From Diaporthe sp. PMI_573 (Eukaryota > Ascomycota > Sordariomycetes > Diaporthales > Diaporthaceae), in the NCBI GenBank assembly GCA_021399435.1, contig JAJTUP010000164.1, forward strand, positions 1 through 60,323: DNA of 60,323 nucleotides, read 5' to 3'. Shown here piece after piece: positions 40,691 to 50,729 of this stretch. Numbering within the stretch: the first letter of the stretch is position 1; each line of letters opens with the position of its first letter. The notes under the pieces are model-generated. The model saw only the letters and a list, made by a program, of their open reading frames with translations. It searched no databases and was not told where the DNA came from. A program made the translations under genes and the position numbers.

Positions 40691-41445
40691 TTGAGGCTAG
40701 TCCTGCCGCTTTGAATGCATACTCGACTGGGAGAGAACGAATCTGGGCTTCCGTACTCAACGAAAGCCTTGCCCCAGAGGTCATCCACGAGCTGCTGGCG
40801 ATCATGAATGCGCCTAATCACAATGAAGGGTATGGTAATTTACTCCTGCCAAATATCTCAAACGTGCCATGAGGTGAACTAACATCAGTCGAGCTATCGT
40901 AGCCCCCATCTGGGACCTCTGGATCAAGGGGAAAATTCAGGTTTTAGAGTGTGGAAGGCCTGGGAGCGGCTGGTGAATTCTTTTTTAAATAACCACACCC
41001 GCGACGGCTTCTATCAGATTCAAGACCCTTCTTCTATCGACACCACCGAATTCATATCACAAATCAGGTTTATAACCCGGTTATACTTCTCTTTGGCCAA
41101 GTTTGTTAGCTTCTATCCGACCTATCTCCGTAGCATCGATTGCATTACTTGCAGATCGCAACGACAGGAGCAGGATCGGCTATGATGCTGCGGATCTGGC
41201 GCGCGTTCAGCGGCTTCTTCGCCCACTTCTTGACGCAGCTGCCGAAGTCACCATTCTCGAAGCTCTCCAGGAACTTGGTCCATATCTTCTCCCGGTGCTT
41301 CAGCGTCAACTTCTGGAAATGGAGCTATGGGTCCATCCTTCAGCGTCGATCTAGTCCGGCACCTCAAGCAAGTCAGCAGTGTGGATCCGGAAGGTCTAAA
41401 TGCCCGTCCGTGAGCAGTGGGCCTTTTCAATGTTCCGTGTGTCAA
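40691..41445 (+). pseudogene. Unrecognised gene remnant to the right of hAT-E
   Basis: Coding-like pieces in order: PAALNAYSTGRERIWASVLN and LAPEVIHELLAIMNAP (40697-40825), an intron-like gtatgg...cag, RAIVAPIWDLWIKGKIQ (40890-40940), WERLVNSFLNNHTRDGFYQI and SSIDTTEFISQI (40960-41068), then AADLARVQRLLRPLLDAAAE and ALQELGPYLLPVLQRQLLEM (41172-41330). The text switches frames, partly at plausible introns. It ends near 41400. No family recognised. Its 5' end coincides with the hAT-E border, so hAT-E probably inserted into it. Confidence 0.5.
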
Positions 41446-41472
41446 CATTAATATCAGCCGAACTAACTCTGG

Positions 41473-42448
41473 TTACACTTCCTGAGGATTCTTTGCCGCA
41501 TGATCCTTTGCCGCACGAAGTGTTTGTAATCCCCCGCTTGTCCTGGAGAAATGTTACTAAAAGGACGCAATGAAGGTAGTATCTCACTTACTCCATAAAA
41601 GAATCCCACCCTGGGAGAATAACGAGTGCGAGAAGTAGCATGGCGAGGATCTGCCCAAATCCCCATTTTCTCTCGCTACCATCTATGTGAACAGGAGGGG
41701 TTCCCAATGCCTGTGTTTGCCGTAATACGCGAGAACTACTGACAAGTCCGTAGATTGTGTAAGCCGGGACAACTATTGTGGTCCGGAAGAATCTCAGGGC
41801 CGCCCCTCCTCTTGTACTGTAAATCCAGCTGCGGAAGCCCTTCGAATACATGGTAAGAAATATAGATACATGTCCTATAATGGCAGCGAACAGAAGGAAC
41901 ATCCAGCGAACTATGAATGCCGCGAGGACTGGCGGTCTGTAACCCGCGTAGTAACAACCCAGTTGGAGGGAGTCGTCGAAATCCGATGCCGCTTCATAAG
42001 AATAGGCAAACCAGGTGGTGTACCCAAGCAGGCCTAGATTTAACAGCATGACCAATACTCGGGGTGTATTTGATCTAGCATTGTGGATGAAATACTCGCC
42101 CATCGCCACCACAGTTAGGAGATGGGTCACGGTGCTCAAGAAAGCCAGCTCCGCGACTATCTGTAAATGATAGACGGTAATCTCGCAATGCTGTATGAGA
42201 GAGGCAATTTGGACAGCTGTGCCGGTAAATAGTTGGGAATCGTTTAGTGCGAGAAGCAGCTTGTCGACCACTTTCGCCCAGAATCCGGGCTGGACCCAAA
42301 GTCTGCCGCCTCGGGTCCAGAACCGTGTCACGAATCGGACTTCGTCCTGTTTGTAGGAAGGAAGCATTTCGGTGATGAAGTCGAAGAAGATGCGGTAGAA
42401 CCCGGCGAAAACCGCAAAACCAGTTGTTACGAGGAAAGAAACGATGAT
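41473..42448 (-). pseudogene. 5'-truncated fungal multi-pass membrane protein gene
   Basis: The last two exons are readable: 41592-42448 and 41473-41542 (intron gtaagt to ccag), ending QTLRAAKDHAAKNPQEV. The protein has FWAKVVDKLLLALNDSQLFT, then hydrophobic segments AELAFLSTVTHLLTVVA, VLVMLLNLGLLGYTTWFA, AFIVRWMFLLFAAIIGHVSI and FGQILAMLLLALVILPGW. This resembles a common Pezizomycotina family of integral membrane proteins of unknown function. An intron acceptor (gtag) stands at 42449-42451; upstream exons are missing because a hAT-A end fragment begins at 42464. Confidence 0.65.
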
Positions 42449-42463
42449 CTACCCTCCATGGCT

Positions 42464-42707
42464 CAGAGCAGGCCATCGGTCGATCGGATGGCCAAATCCC
42501 ATCCGATTCCGATATCGATTTGAAATCGATCGAATAGACTGAAGCCCATCCGATTCCGAATCGGATTGGTCTATATCGAATCGGATCCGATCCGATTTGC
42601 CTATATCCGATTCGGAATCGGATATCAGATCTGCTAAATCGGATTGGGTGCGTATTTGAGGCTATTCCCAGTTATATTAGCTACGTTGTGCCCATCTAGT
42701 TAATTCC
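42464..42707 (-). mobile_element. Right-end fragment of a hAT-A copy, cut by the gypsy LTR
   Basis: This is the reverse complement of about 7109-7352: it begins with the terminus CAGAGCAGGCCATCGGTCG, runs through the CCGATTCGGAT arrays and the gctattcccagttatattag stretch, and stops inside the last transposase codons exactly at the LTR start 42708. Identity over the 244 bases looks near complete by eye. Confidence 0.93.
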
Positions 42708-42889
42708 TGATGCACCCCACGGTGCATCACTGGTGAATTTCCCGTGAATTCACCGTGAATCCATTCGTTCACGGTGAATTCACGGTGTATTCACTGTTAA
42801 TTCACCGTGTATTTATATAGTTAGGGAATCCTCCGTGAATTCTCTGTGAATTCAGGAGGGCATCGTTTTACAATATTATTTTCCCATCA
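42708..42889 (+). repeat. 5' LTR of the gypsy element
   Basis: Starts TGATGCACCCCACGGTGCATCA, itself an 8-bp stem palindrome, and ends TTCCCATCA, so the canonical TG...CA limits are kept. Contains repeated GTGAATTCAC palindromes and a tatatagtt stretch that could be a TATA-like promoter element. Confidence 0.97.
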
Positions 42890-42891
42890 AA

Positions 42892-42904
42892 TGGTAGCTA
42901 CAAC
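42892..42904 (+). promoter_or_regulatory. Putative primer-binding site
   Basis: tggtagctacaac starts two bases after the LTR. TGGTAGC matches the complement of the 3' end of eukaryotic initiator-Met tRNA (ending GCUACCA), the usual primer of Ty3/gypsy elements; the match beyond seven bases is unverified. Confidence 0.55.
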
Positions 42905-43095
42905 TAGCACGCCCCCGTTGCGTGATCGCCTTGTTAAAAGGATCGGGTAGACAAACCGTCGCCATCGCTGTGTATTAATTATACGGATCGGGCTGCAGCA
43001 CTCCTGTCAGCCATCGGGTCAAAGAATACCTTTGACTAACACTCTACGTGGTCGCCAACGATTCACTGTGAATCCACCGTGAATCCACGGTGAAT

Positions 43096-45525
43096 ATGCC
43101 GCGGGAATCCTATAAACTCGACTCCCGCTTTGGACCTACATTCCCCCAGCCACCCGCCGACTTCCAACCAGTCAAGGAGCAGCCGCGACTATTTCGCCTT
43201 CGAGCAGCAATAGCTAAACAACCAGATATCTTCTTGTCCTCTGTTACTCTAGAGGACCAAGATCTACTAGAAGTAGCTGCTAACTTTGCCGCTTGGCAAT
43301 CGCTATACGACCGGTACTCCCAGGTCTACAACCCGTTAAAGTCAGCAGACAAACAATTTGACTCCGCCAGAAAGTGGGTGGAAGCAAAAGGAGGAACACA
43401 AGTCCCACGGAGCTGGCTATCAAGCAGCCAACCCACGAAAATATTCACCGACAACTACCAAAATTGGCGTCTCCACAACAAACCTCTTGTCAATGCTCAC
43501 CAGATACACTACCGGCTACGCCAGCTAGTGACCACCGTTGACCCAGCCGACAGACAGGTAATACTCGACGAACTGAATCCCCCTTGGTCAGCAACCCGAC
43601 ACACCGAGTTTCTCCAAGAGATTAGTCGTTGCGGCACCGCCCAGGATCGAGAAGTCGTGGTAAAGCGTTACTTTGACGTCGAACGTATCAACTTCGCGCC
43701 ACCAACCTACAGTACTCTCGACCCAGCGGATACGACCTCACAACAATTAACAACAACAACCCAAGTCTCTGAGGAACCGGAAATGGGGGGGACCTCTCAA
43801 AACCCCCAAAACCCATCGGGTTCGCCTTCAAACACCGAGGGACGTTCAGGGTCGCATTCAGTATCTCCCGAAGGAATCCGAGACGACACCGAAAGTATCG
43901 GTACCCAGGTACCCCGGACGGCCACGCCCCAATTCCCGAGCCAAGGAATGGACCCCCCAGCCCCGGGGTCAGTCGAAGAGTATCTCCAATCGGACGAGAT
44001 AACCATCCTCCTAGGAAGTTTGATAAACCCTGATCAGCGTGCCGCAACAAGAATACTGCTCTCTAAGGCCTTCCGAGCCGGGCAATCACGGACATCTCTC
44101 CCTGCCCAAGCTTCCGGGGTGTTTACACCAGCACATCCCGGCAGGACGGACGCGGCACCTCCAAGGCAGCCGCCACGGCCCTTTAACCAGGGGCCCGGCC
44201 GAACTATTCGGCCCGTGCCCACGAGAGCCCAGCCGGAACCACCCAATCCGCCGGCTGCTTCAGGAGCAAACCCGGGAGCACCACCGCGAGAAAGGAGCAG
44301 TCAACGCCATGATGAAGACGACGACCCCCATGTCTACTACACCCACCAACCGTCAGAGGACGGCTGGCCAGGTTCACGCAGCCAAGGGCCCGGAGATCCA
44401 CCGGACGACCCGTACTACGACGAGCTCTCCTACTTCCGAGCCGATAAGGAATTCAAGGATACCAACATAGGGCGATTCGAGCCTTATGAAAACTGGAGTA
44501 ATTTCCCCGAACTCTTGCAAGTATCGAAGGTAGATGGGAAAGTGATTGTATGGAAAGACCCCCAGGGCTTTATTGATCGATGTGAGATATACATCCGCCA
44601 AGACAGCCATCGAGCTGCATGGCTCAGTTACAACCTGCCCTCCTGCCTGTCAGGAATAGCCCATCCGTGGTTCTGGACCACTCTCGACGGTTCAGAACGG
44701 GCTTCTCTTACCAGCCCTACGCCGGGAGTATGGGACCGTTGGAAGAAATACCTCCTGGAAAACTTCCAAATCCCGCGGGATACCGCGGAGACCATCCTTC
44801 ACCAACAGCGTTACTCCCGCACAGACGCCTATGGCAACCGCAATGTGCAGGAGTACACCCAGCGCGTCCGCCGATTTACCCTCCTCGCGGAGCAACCTCC
44901 ATCCTTCGTGGCACGGAACATGTGGGACCAGATCGACAAGGCTCTGGTGATCCCATATTTTGACCGACCGCCAGTAGGGTACGACTCCCGCAAATTCGAG
45001 ACATCGCTCCGCGACAAACAAGAGACGTGGCATTTGTGGGAAAAGGACCGTATGAAATTCCGGCCGCTACCAGCGCAAATCCGTGGAGGCCCACTTCACC
45101 ACGCACCCGCCGGCCGCAACCAACCGGCCCTACCCCCGATACACATCAACATTCCTAACCTCTACCCTAGACGACAAGAGGATACGCGGAATCGCCCTAC
45201 TCAACCGAACCCGGGACCTGCAGATTTCGTTTCGGATGACACGTACCGGAACATGACGCCGGAGCAACGGCGAAAGCTGATGGAAGCCCGACGAGCAGTG
45301 AGAGAGGGCTGGCAGCAGAGGGTCGGGCCAGCCAGCAGCAGCGACCCAAGCTGCTCACCAATGCAGCGGACCAGGAACCCCAAAGGGACCGTCGCCCTCA
45401 GGACAGGGCCCCCGGGGCCCTCCGCCTGCGGCGAAGATTTGGTCAAAGGGACAACCAAGGCAACGTCAGCGGCCAGAAGATGGTCCTGGCCGTTCGCCTT
45501 GGCGCCTGGGTACTGGATCGACTAG
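43096..45525 (+). CDS. Gypsy gag polyprotein
   Basis: Start chosen at the ATG of MPRESYKLDSRFGPTFPQPP, about 206 bases after the LTR; 809 residues. The N-terminal 220 residues are of unknown fold; then comes a long Pro/Ser/Gly-rich disordered region (about 230-430), then a capsid-like block: FEPYENWSNFPELLQV, WLSYNLPSCLSGIAHPWFWT, WDRWKKYLLENFQIP and EYTQRVRRFTLLAE. No CCHC zinc knuckle is seen. The C-terminal end is Arg-rich and overlaps the next reading frame by 46 bases. Gag would form the virus-like particle. Confidence 0.85.
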   Translation: MPRESYKLDSRFGPTFPQPPADFQPVKEQPRLFRLRAAIAKQPDIFLSSVTLEDQDLLEVAANFAAWQSLYDRYSQVYNPLKSADKQFDSARKWVEAKGGTQVPRSWLSSSQPTKIFTDNYQNWRLHNKPLVNAHQIHYRLRQLVTTVDPADRQVILDELNPPWSATRHTEFLQEISRCGTAQDREVVVKRYFDVERINFAPPTYSTLDPADTTSQQLTTTTQVSEEPEMGGTSQNPQNPSGSPSNTEGRSGSHSVSPEGIRDDTESIGTQVPRTATPQFPSQGMDPPAPGSVEEYLQSDEITILLGSLINPDQRAATRILLSKAFRAGQSRTSLPAQASGVFTPAHPGRTDAAPPRQPPRPFNQGPGRTIRPVPTRAQPEPPNPPAASGANPGAPPRERSSQRHDEDDDPHVYYTHQPSEDGWPGSRSQGPGDPPDDPYYDELSYFRADKEFKDTNIGRFEPYENWSNFPELLQVSKVDGKVIVWKDPQGFIDRCEIYIRQDSHRAAWLSYNLPSCLSGIAHPWFWTTLDGSERASLTSPTPGVWDRWKKYLLENFQIPRDTAETILHQQRYSRTDAYGNRNVQEYTQRVRRFTLLAEQPPSFVARNMWDQIDKALVIPYFDRPPVGYDSRKFETSLRDKQETWHLWEKDRMKFRPLPAQIRGGPLHHAPAGRNQPALPPIHINIPNLYPRRQEDTRNRPTQPNPGPADFVSDDTYRNMTPEQRRKLMEARRAVREGWQQRVGPASSSDPSCSPMQRTRNPKGTVALRTGPPGPSACGEDLVKGTTKATSAARRWSWPFALAPGYWID

Positions 45526-46203
45526 ATGCTGGTCTCTTGGTCGGCCAGGAATTCATGGTGCCGCACCAAGTGGACGTGTTGAACAGCTCGGGCGAGATCG
45601 CGTTCGGATGTTTCGGCGGCGCCACGGTGGATGCCGCTATCTTTGCCAAGGTTCCTGAAAGGACTCATGTGGTAAGAGCAGCCGCAAACACTATAATTCC
45701 GCCGCGATCCCATCGCATCGTTCCCGTCTTTACCGGGAACTTGGAAAAACAGTAGCCTTCTTGTTTAGGCCCGAACAAGAAGGCTGGGTGAACAGCCTAG
45801 TGGGCCGACAAACATGCGGAGTCATGGCGGTAAACCAGTCGCCGTACCCAATACGCATCCGAAGAAACTCTCGCCTCGGAATCCTATCACCATTCGTTTC
45901 AGAACACATGAGTCCCACCAGCTGGAAGCTGGGAGTACAGGCTGTCGTGGAATCGATGGCCCATCCACCAACGAACAATCTATTGCCCTTCTCTAAGACA
46001 TTCGACCCGACCAATCTCTTAAACACTCTGGCCGGTTCGCACGACATCCAAACCAAGGACGGCACAACTGCTCCTCCAGGAGCGGAGCCAGACGCCGAAC
46101 ACCTCGAAACATTGCCTGAACGCGAGATCTCGGAGTTCCGCGAACACTTAAGACCAGACGGCAAACTAGGCATCTCCAAGTCAAAGGACCTACCGAGACG
46201 AAA
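45480..46203 (+). pseudogene. Protease-end / linker region of pol, frameshifted
   Basis: Frame 45480-45755 carries LDRLDAGLLVGQEFMVPHQV and ANTIIPPRSHRIVPVF, which resemble the tail of gypsy retropepsins (a late ILLG-type helix and the IPP-S-VP motif). After an A5 run near 45745 the text changes frame to 45761-46200 (LFRPEQEGWVNSLVGRQTCG). The catalytic DSG/DTG triad is not seen, so the protease is either lost or too divergent. A further shift at about 46190 leads into RT. Confidence 0.6.
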
Positions 46204-49143
46204 TTGCCGAACGGAGTCCACGTGTACAACGGCTCGCTCCAGTTCCTCGATAACGCCGGGAAACTAGTAGAGGAATTTCGAGATATCTTCGAAGACAATG
46301 GACCGATCGACATCCCAGAAGACCACCAGATGAGAATACCACTGGTAGAAGGATGGCAGAACCACAAAATTGGTAAAAGACCATACTACTCCAGCGAAGA
46401 AGACCGGAAACTCATCGATGAACTCATGGACGGCCTTCACGCAAAAGGTAGAGCTGAGTGGGTTAACACGGCCACCCCATTTGGCTCGCCCATCTTCGTG
46501 GTTTGGAGGACAGTACACGGTCAGCGTAAAGGCAGAATTGTGGTAGATCTTAGGGCGCTCAACAAGGTTACTGTGCCCGACGCATACCCACTGCCTCTTC
46601 AATCCGAGGTCATTCGGAAGATACGAGGCAAGGCCTACCTCTCGGTAGTAGACGCCAGCTTGTTCTTCTATCAATTCATGGTCTATCCTCCGCACCAGGA
46701 TCGATTCACCGTGGTGAGCCACCGCGGGCAAGAACGGTTCAAGGTAGCCATCATGGGTTTCCGCAATTCGCCGGCGCATGTACAGCGTTACATGGATCAC
46801 CTGCTGCGACCGCACCGCGCCTTCGCAACAGCGTTCATCGACGACATGATCGTATTTTCGGACTCCGCTGCCGAGCACATCCGTCACCTACGCACCGTCT
46901 TCAAACTCTTCCAAGACAAAAACATTTCCCTGTCTTCTAAGAAATCCTTCCTTGGCTACCCCTCCGTGGAACTACTCGGATTCCGCGTCGACGGACTCGG
47001 CCTATACAACACATCAGACCGCATCAAAACCATCCGCGAACTTCGGTTCCCGGCTACACTCCAACAATTGGAAAAGTTCATCGGTCTGGCCGGATATCTC
47101 AGACACCTAATACCCCGGTATAGTCAACGGGTAAACCCGCTCCAACGCCGAAAGACAGCGATGTTGTCCGTAGCTCGCACCGACGGAAAATTGCCTAAGG
47201 GCAGCTCACGAAAACAGTACACCCGACGGGCGGACTTCACGCCAACGAAGGAGGAACTGAATGCCTTCACCGACCTGCAGGCCGCCCTAACAGGACCGAA
47301 CGCATTGTTTCACCAAGACCCCGACCGCCCGCTATTCATCCAGCTGGATGCCTCCAAGGAGGTCGGCTTCTCAGGAATATGCTTCCAGCTCGCCGACGGA
47401 CAGACCTGGGACGGCAAGTCGCCTATCCCACGCGCATGGATACGCCCCGTCCTATATCTCAGCAAGACACTCAACACCGCGGAAAGGAAATATTGGCCAA
47501 CAGAATTGGAAGTGGCATGTCTTGTCTGGCTCGTCCGCAAGCTCCGTACAATCATCGGATCCAACCGGGTACAACCGGTCCACATCCTCACCGACCACGC
47601 CGCAACAGTCGGGATCGTCAACCAAACCTCCATGGAGACCGTGGACAAGACCAAAATGAACCTCAAATTGGTGCTGGCCTCCGAATACCTTAGCCAGCAC
47701 CAACTTGACGTCCATCACATCCCCGGCACTACGAACATCATCGCCGACGCCCTGTCCCGCCTCCCGACTTACCAACAGCCAGTCGAAGATGAGGGAGTCC
47801 TGGACAACCTTCTTGAATTCGCCATACATTCAATGTCTGAAACCAAAATCGATCCGGATTTCAAGGAACAACTACTCGCTGCCTACTCAGAACACAAGCG
47901 GTGGTCTCAGATCATCCAACAACTGCGACAATCCGACTCAGAGGCCAAGCTCCCGTTCACCCTGGACGGACGTGGTCTCTTGTACTTAAGGGAATTCACC
48001 GGGAAGCACCGACTTTGTATACCGTCCCCAGTCGCTGACACACTGATCGCCGAGGCACACGACTCCAAACACCACTTTGGGGTAGACCGGGTCTACCATG
48101 ACCTCACCGACCTCTACGTGATCAAGAACTGCAAGCGCAAAATCGCCCACTACATAGACAATTGCCCCGTGTGCTCGGTGAACCGCAACGACAATCAAAA
48201 ACCCCTAGGCGAGATGCAACCCATACTCTCACCACCAACACCGTTCCATACAATATCTATTGACTTCGTCACAAGCCTGCCCGATGTACCCGCTGCGCTC
48301 ACCCCGTGGCAACTGCCACGGGCGCCCTTCTTCGACGCCTTCATGTCTGTGACGGACAAATACAGCAAAGCGTCCCTTATCATACCGGGCAACGCAATAT
48401 ACACAGCCACCGATTGGGCCACCATCATGCTTCGAACCCTCTACCTCTCCAACTGGGGAATTCCTAAGCGAATCATCTCGGATAGGGACCGGAAATTCAT
48501 GTCCGAATTGGCAAGGCCTTTTGGCAGCACCTCCAGACCAAGCTCCTGTTCTCCACGGCTTGGCATCCACAAACCGACGGGCAATCAGAGGTTAAGAATA
48601 GGACAGTCGAAATTGCCATACGTATGTGGGCAACCACAAACCCCGACAGCGAGTGGACTGACTTATACCGTCCCCTGCAATTCAACCCTCAACAACGCGT
48701 ATAATCGGGCTACCAAATGCACGGCGAACCAACTGCTATACGGATTCAACCCGTCCCAGCTAAGCTCGCTGGCGGACGAATGCCCACCATTGCTCCGCGA
48801 GATGTACCAGGAGGAAAGCCCAATTGCTATCGCCGAGGCCCAGATGGCAGCCAAATGCAATACGACCATAAACACCGGCGAAAACAGTCCATCCGGGGAC
48901 TGGGTGTACATATCCTTAGGCAAAGGGTATAACCTACCAGGGCACCCTCCGCGAAAATTCTCCCCAGCAGCGGATGGGACCAGTCCAGTACAGGAGAAGG
49001 TGGGCGTACTAGCATACAAACTGCGGCTCCCACCACACATCAACGCTCACGACGTGGTTTCCGTGACGCAGTTGTCACCAGCACAGCCTCCAGCCTCGAC
49101 CCATACCACCGAGACCCCCCTTTTGGGGAGGCCGTGGAAGTAG
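46204..49143 (+). CDS. Gypsy pol: reverse transcriptase, RNase H, integrase
   Basis: A 979-codon frame. RT (about residues 90-270): GRIVVDLRALNKVTVPDAYP, the core FIDDMIVFS (Phe-Ile-Asp-Asp variant of YxDD). RNase H (about 375-540): FIQLDASKEVGFSGICFQ, HILTDHAATVGI, HHIPGTTNIIADALSR. Integrase: an HHCC zinc domain (HHFGVDRVYHDL then NCPVC), first Asp in TISIDFVTSLP, second Asp in IISDRDRKFMSE. The third catalytic residue (Glu) is out of frame: between about 48505 and 48695 the family text lies in another frame, and a second indel returns it. Conceptually the frame stays open but the encoded integrase is damaged. In-frame TAG at 49141. Confidence 0.93.
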   Translation: MPNGVHVYNGSLQFLDNAGKLVEEFRDIFEDNGPIDIPEDHQMRIPLVEGWQNHKIGKRPYYSSEEDRKLIDELMDGLHAKGRAEWVNTATPFGSPIFVVWRTVHGQRKGRIVVDLRALNKVTVPDAYPLPLQSEVIRKIRGKAYLSVVDASLFFYQFMVYPPHQDRFTVVSHRGQERFKVAIMGFRNSPAHVQRYMDHLLRPHRAFATAFIDDMIVFSDSAAEHIRHLRTVFKLFQDKNISLSSKKSFLGYPSVELLGFRVDGLGLYNTSDRIKTIRELRFPATLQQLEKFIGLAGYLRHLIPRYSQRVNPLQRRKTAMLSVARTDGKLPKGSSRKQYTRRADFTPTKEELNAFTDLQAALTGPNALFHQDPDRPLFIQLDASKEVGFSGICFQLADGQTWDGKSPIPRAWIRPVLYLSKTLNTAERKYWPTELEVACLVWLVRKLRTIIGSNRVQPVHILTDHAATVGIVNQTSMETVDKTKMNLKLVLASEYLSQHQLDVHHIPGTTNIIADALSRLPTYQQPVEDEGVLDNLLEFAIHSMSETKIDPDFKEQLLAAYSEHKRWSQIIQQLRQSDSEAKLPFTLDGRGLLYLREFTGKHRLCIPSPVADTLIAEAHDSKHHFGVDRVYHDLTDLYVIKNCKRKIAHYIDNCPVCSVNRNDNQKPLGEMQPILSPPTPFHTISIDFVTSLPDVPAALTPWQLPRAPFFDAFMSVTDKYSKASLIIPGNAIYTATDWATIMLRTLYLSNWGIPKRIISDRDRKFMSELARPFGSTSRPSSCSPRLGIHKPTGNQRLRIGQSKLPYVCGQPQTPTASGLTYTVPCNSTLNNAYNRATKCTANQLLYGFNPSQLSSLADECPPLLREMYQEESPIAIAEAQMAAKCNTTINTGENSPSGDWVYISLGKGYNLPGHPPRKFSPAADGTSPVQEKVGVLAYKLRLPPHINAHDVVSVTQLSPAQPPASTHTTETPLLGRPWK

Positions 49144-49452
49144 AGGGACGACCAGGGCGAAGGACTAGAGGCATTCAAACACTACGAAGTCGAGCGGATC
49201 ATCCAGAGACGGGACCGCAAGGTTGGGAGAGGTGCTACCACGGTCGAGTACCTCATCAAGTGGGCGGACCACCCAAACCAGTACAACGTCTGGATGCCCG
49301 CTAAGCACATGCGGGCCGCGGAGCTGATTCAGGACTTCGAGGCACGGAGGGCACAAATGGCAGCCCTCCGTCAGCGTGCCCACGGCCTCGAAGCAAGGGA
49401 GCCACCATTGCCCAAGCCAGGCGAAGTCATCACCCCCCGAGGGACCGCGTAA
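49144..49452 (+). pseudogene. Chromodomain at the integrase C-terminus, after an in-frame TAG
   Basis: In the same frame as pol, after TAG 49141-49143, comes HYEVERIIQRRDRKVGRGAT, then TVEYLIKWADHPNQYNVWMP and AELIQDFEARRA. The YEVERII, YLIKWxxxPxxxNxWxP pattern is a chromodomain, which in chromoviruses steers integration to modified histones. It ends with a stop at about 49450. Whether the TAG is a mutation, a frameshift artefact or a read-through signal is unresolved. Confidence 0.85.
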
Positions 49453-49639
49453 GGTCCTCGACCGTGTCGACCAGGACGCGTCGCCGGCCAACCGGCCGGC
49501 GACAGCAAACAAAAAGGGGACCACGGCAGGGACAAGGCCAAGGTGCCCAAGGGACCATGTCAGACGGCCATGCTGCCGTCGACCCGTCGCTCAGTCGAAA
49601 CGCACGGGCCAATCGTAGGGCGGCAAGGCGCGTGTAAAC

Positions 49640-50729
49640 AATTCACCGTCAACACACGGTGAATTCCACACGCGACCCAAGCAACCACCCACCGCCTTCC
49701 TCACCGTCTTGTCGTGAATTCACAGCGCATTCCCATACCATTCACGAACACTGCTCACCATCTGCTCCGCCTGTCTGTACCACGCTGCCCCGCCCTGTAC
49801 CATCACGGCTTGCCCGCCGTCCAAACCTCACGCCCGTCAGCGGCGACGAACCATCCTCGCATAAGCCGCAACAAGTTGCCGACCAGCCCGCGTTGCCACG
49901 GCCCTCCCGCCATTCGGTCTGAACCATACCCACGACACTCCCACGTCCAGAGACCCCGGCGTGGACCAGCCTCGTCGAAGCCGCGCCGACGAGTATCGTC
50001 GCCTGGTGGCCGAGCCGTGCAAGGCCGGCAAACTCTCCCTCCAAGGGTACCGTTGGGCTGCGTACTTGTACGGCGGAGAAACAGGTGTGTCGCTTCGAAC
50101 GTACACCACGACCGGCCGATACGACAGCCTGTTGGCTCGCCGAACCGGCGGCTGCGCGGCGTTCCGACAATCTCTCCACGACGAAGGCTACAAACGGCCT
50201 GCCTGACCGCGATGTTGAGTGTAACATCTACGTACCTCGCGACATTCTGCCCGACTTCCCCATTGGCCGAGCCATCCCCGAGTACCTGGCGCAGGAATAC
50301 ATCCACCAGTACCCAATCCCGCGATGGGTCGACCGCAACAGCCCGCTGTACCGCGGCTGGAAGCTTTGGCGCCACCCATGGAAGGGCGAGCAAACAGTCC
50401 GCGGAGCTCCCACTAACCAGCGAAGCAGACCAGGCGTACATGCCAACCACCTCCTGCCCCGAATACTACCACCCAAGCCTATACCTACACCATCAACACA
50501 ATAGGTTTCACTCTGGTTTCGCTGCCTTTTCAGGACATTACTGCGTGAATTCCTTGTGAATTCATCTACCCCCTTTTTTTTTCATCACATACTCTGGATG
50601 AACTTAGCTAGGGGTCAACGAGAAGGGGCTTCGCCCGACGTGGCTACATGAACCCCTCGGAGTTCATCCGCCCGTTGGTTGCATATACCGGATGGACTTG
50701 GGTGGAGCCAGTCATTTTGAGCGAGGAAT
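49640..50729 (+). CDS. Extra 3' ORF region between pol and 3' LTR, product unknown
   Basis: Two adjacent coding-like segments: DEYRRLVAEPCKAGKLSLQG, YLYGGETGVSLRTYTTTGRY and AAFRQSLHDEGYK in one frame (49964-50206), then DVECNIYVPRDILPDFPIGR, YLAQEYIHQYPIPRWVDRNS and YRGWKLWRHPWKGEQTV in a second frame (about 50203-50505). A single indel near 50200 would join them. No hydrophobic fusion or transmembrane segment, so it is not env-like. No family recognised. The sequence is GC-rich like the rest of the element. Confidence 0.45.
50719..50728 (+). promoter_or_regulatory. Putative polypurine tract
   Basis: gagcgaggaa, ten bases of which nine are purine, lies just before the 3' LTR, the position from which plus-strand DNA synthesis is primed in LTR retroelements. 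Confidence 0.5.

Noticed and set aside
43688..44246. Antisense frames within gag (minus 43688-44050, 43797-44006, 44034-44246)
   Set aside because: Shadows of the Pro/Gly-rich gag region; composition is low-complexity.
49742..50450. Minus-strand frames of 161 and 215 codons over the gypsy 3' region
   Set aside because: They cover GC-rich sequence and show no motif; the plus-strand segments look more protein-like.
49640..50559. env-like gene in the gypsy element
   Set aside because: No signal peptide, hydrophobic fusion segment or transmembrane anchor in any frame; kept only as an unexplained ORF.
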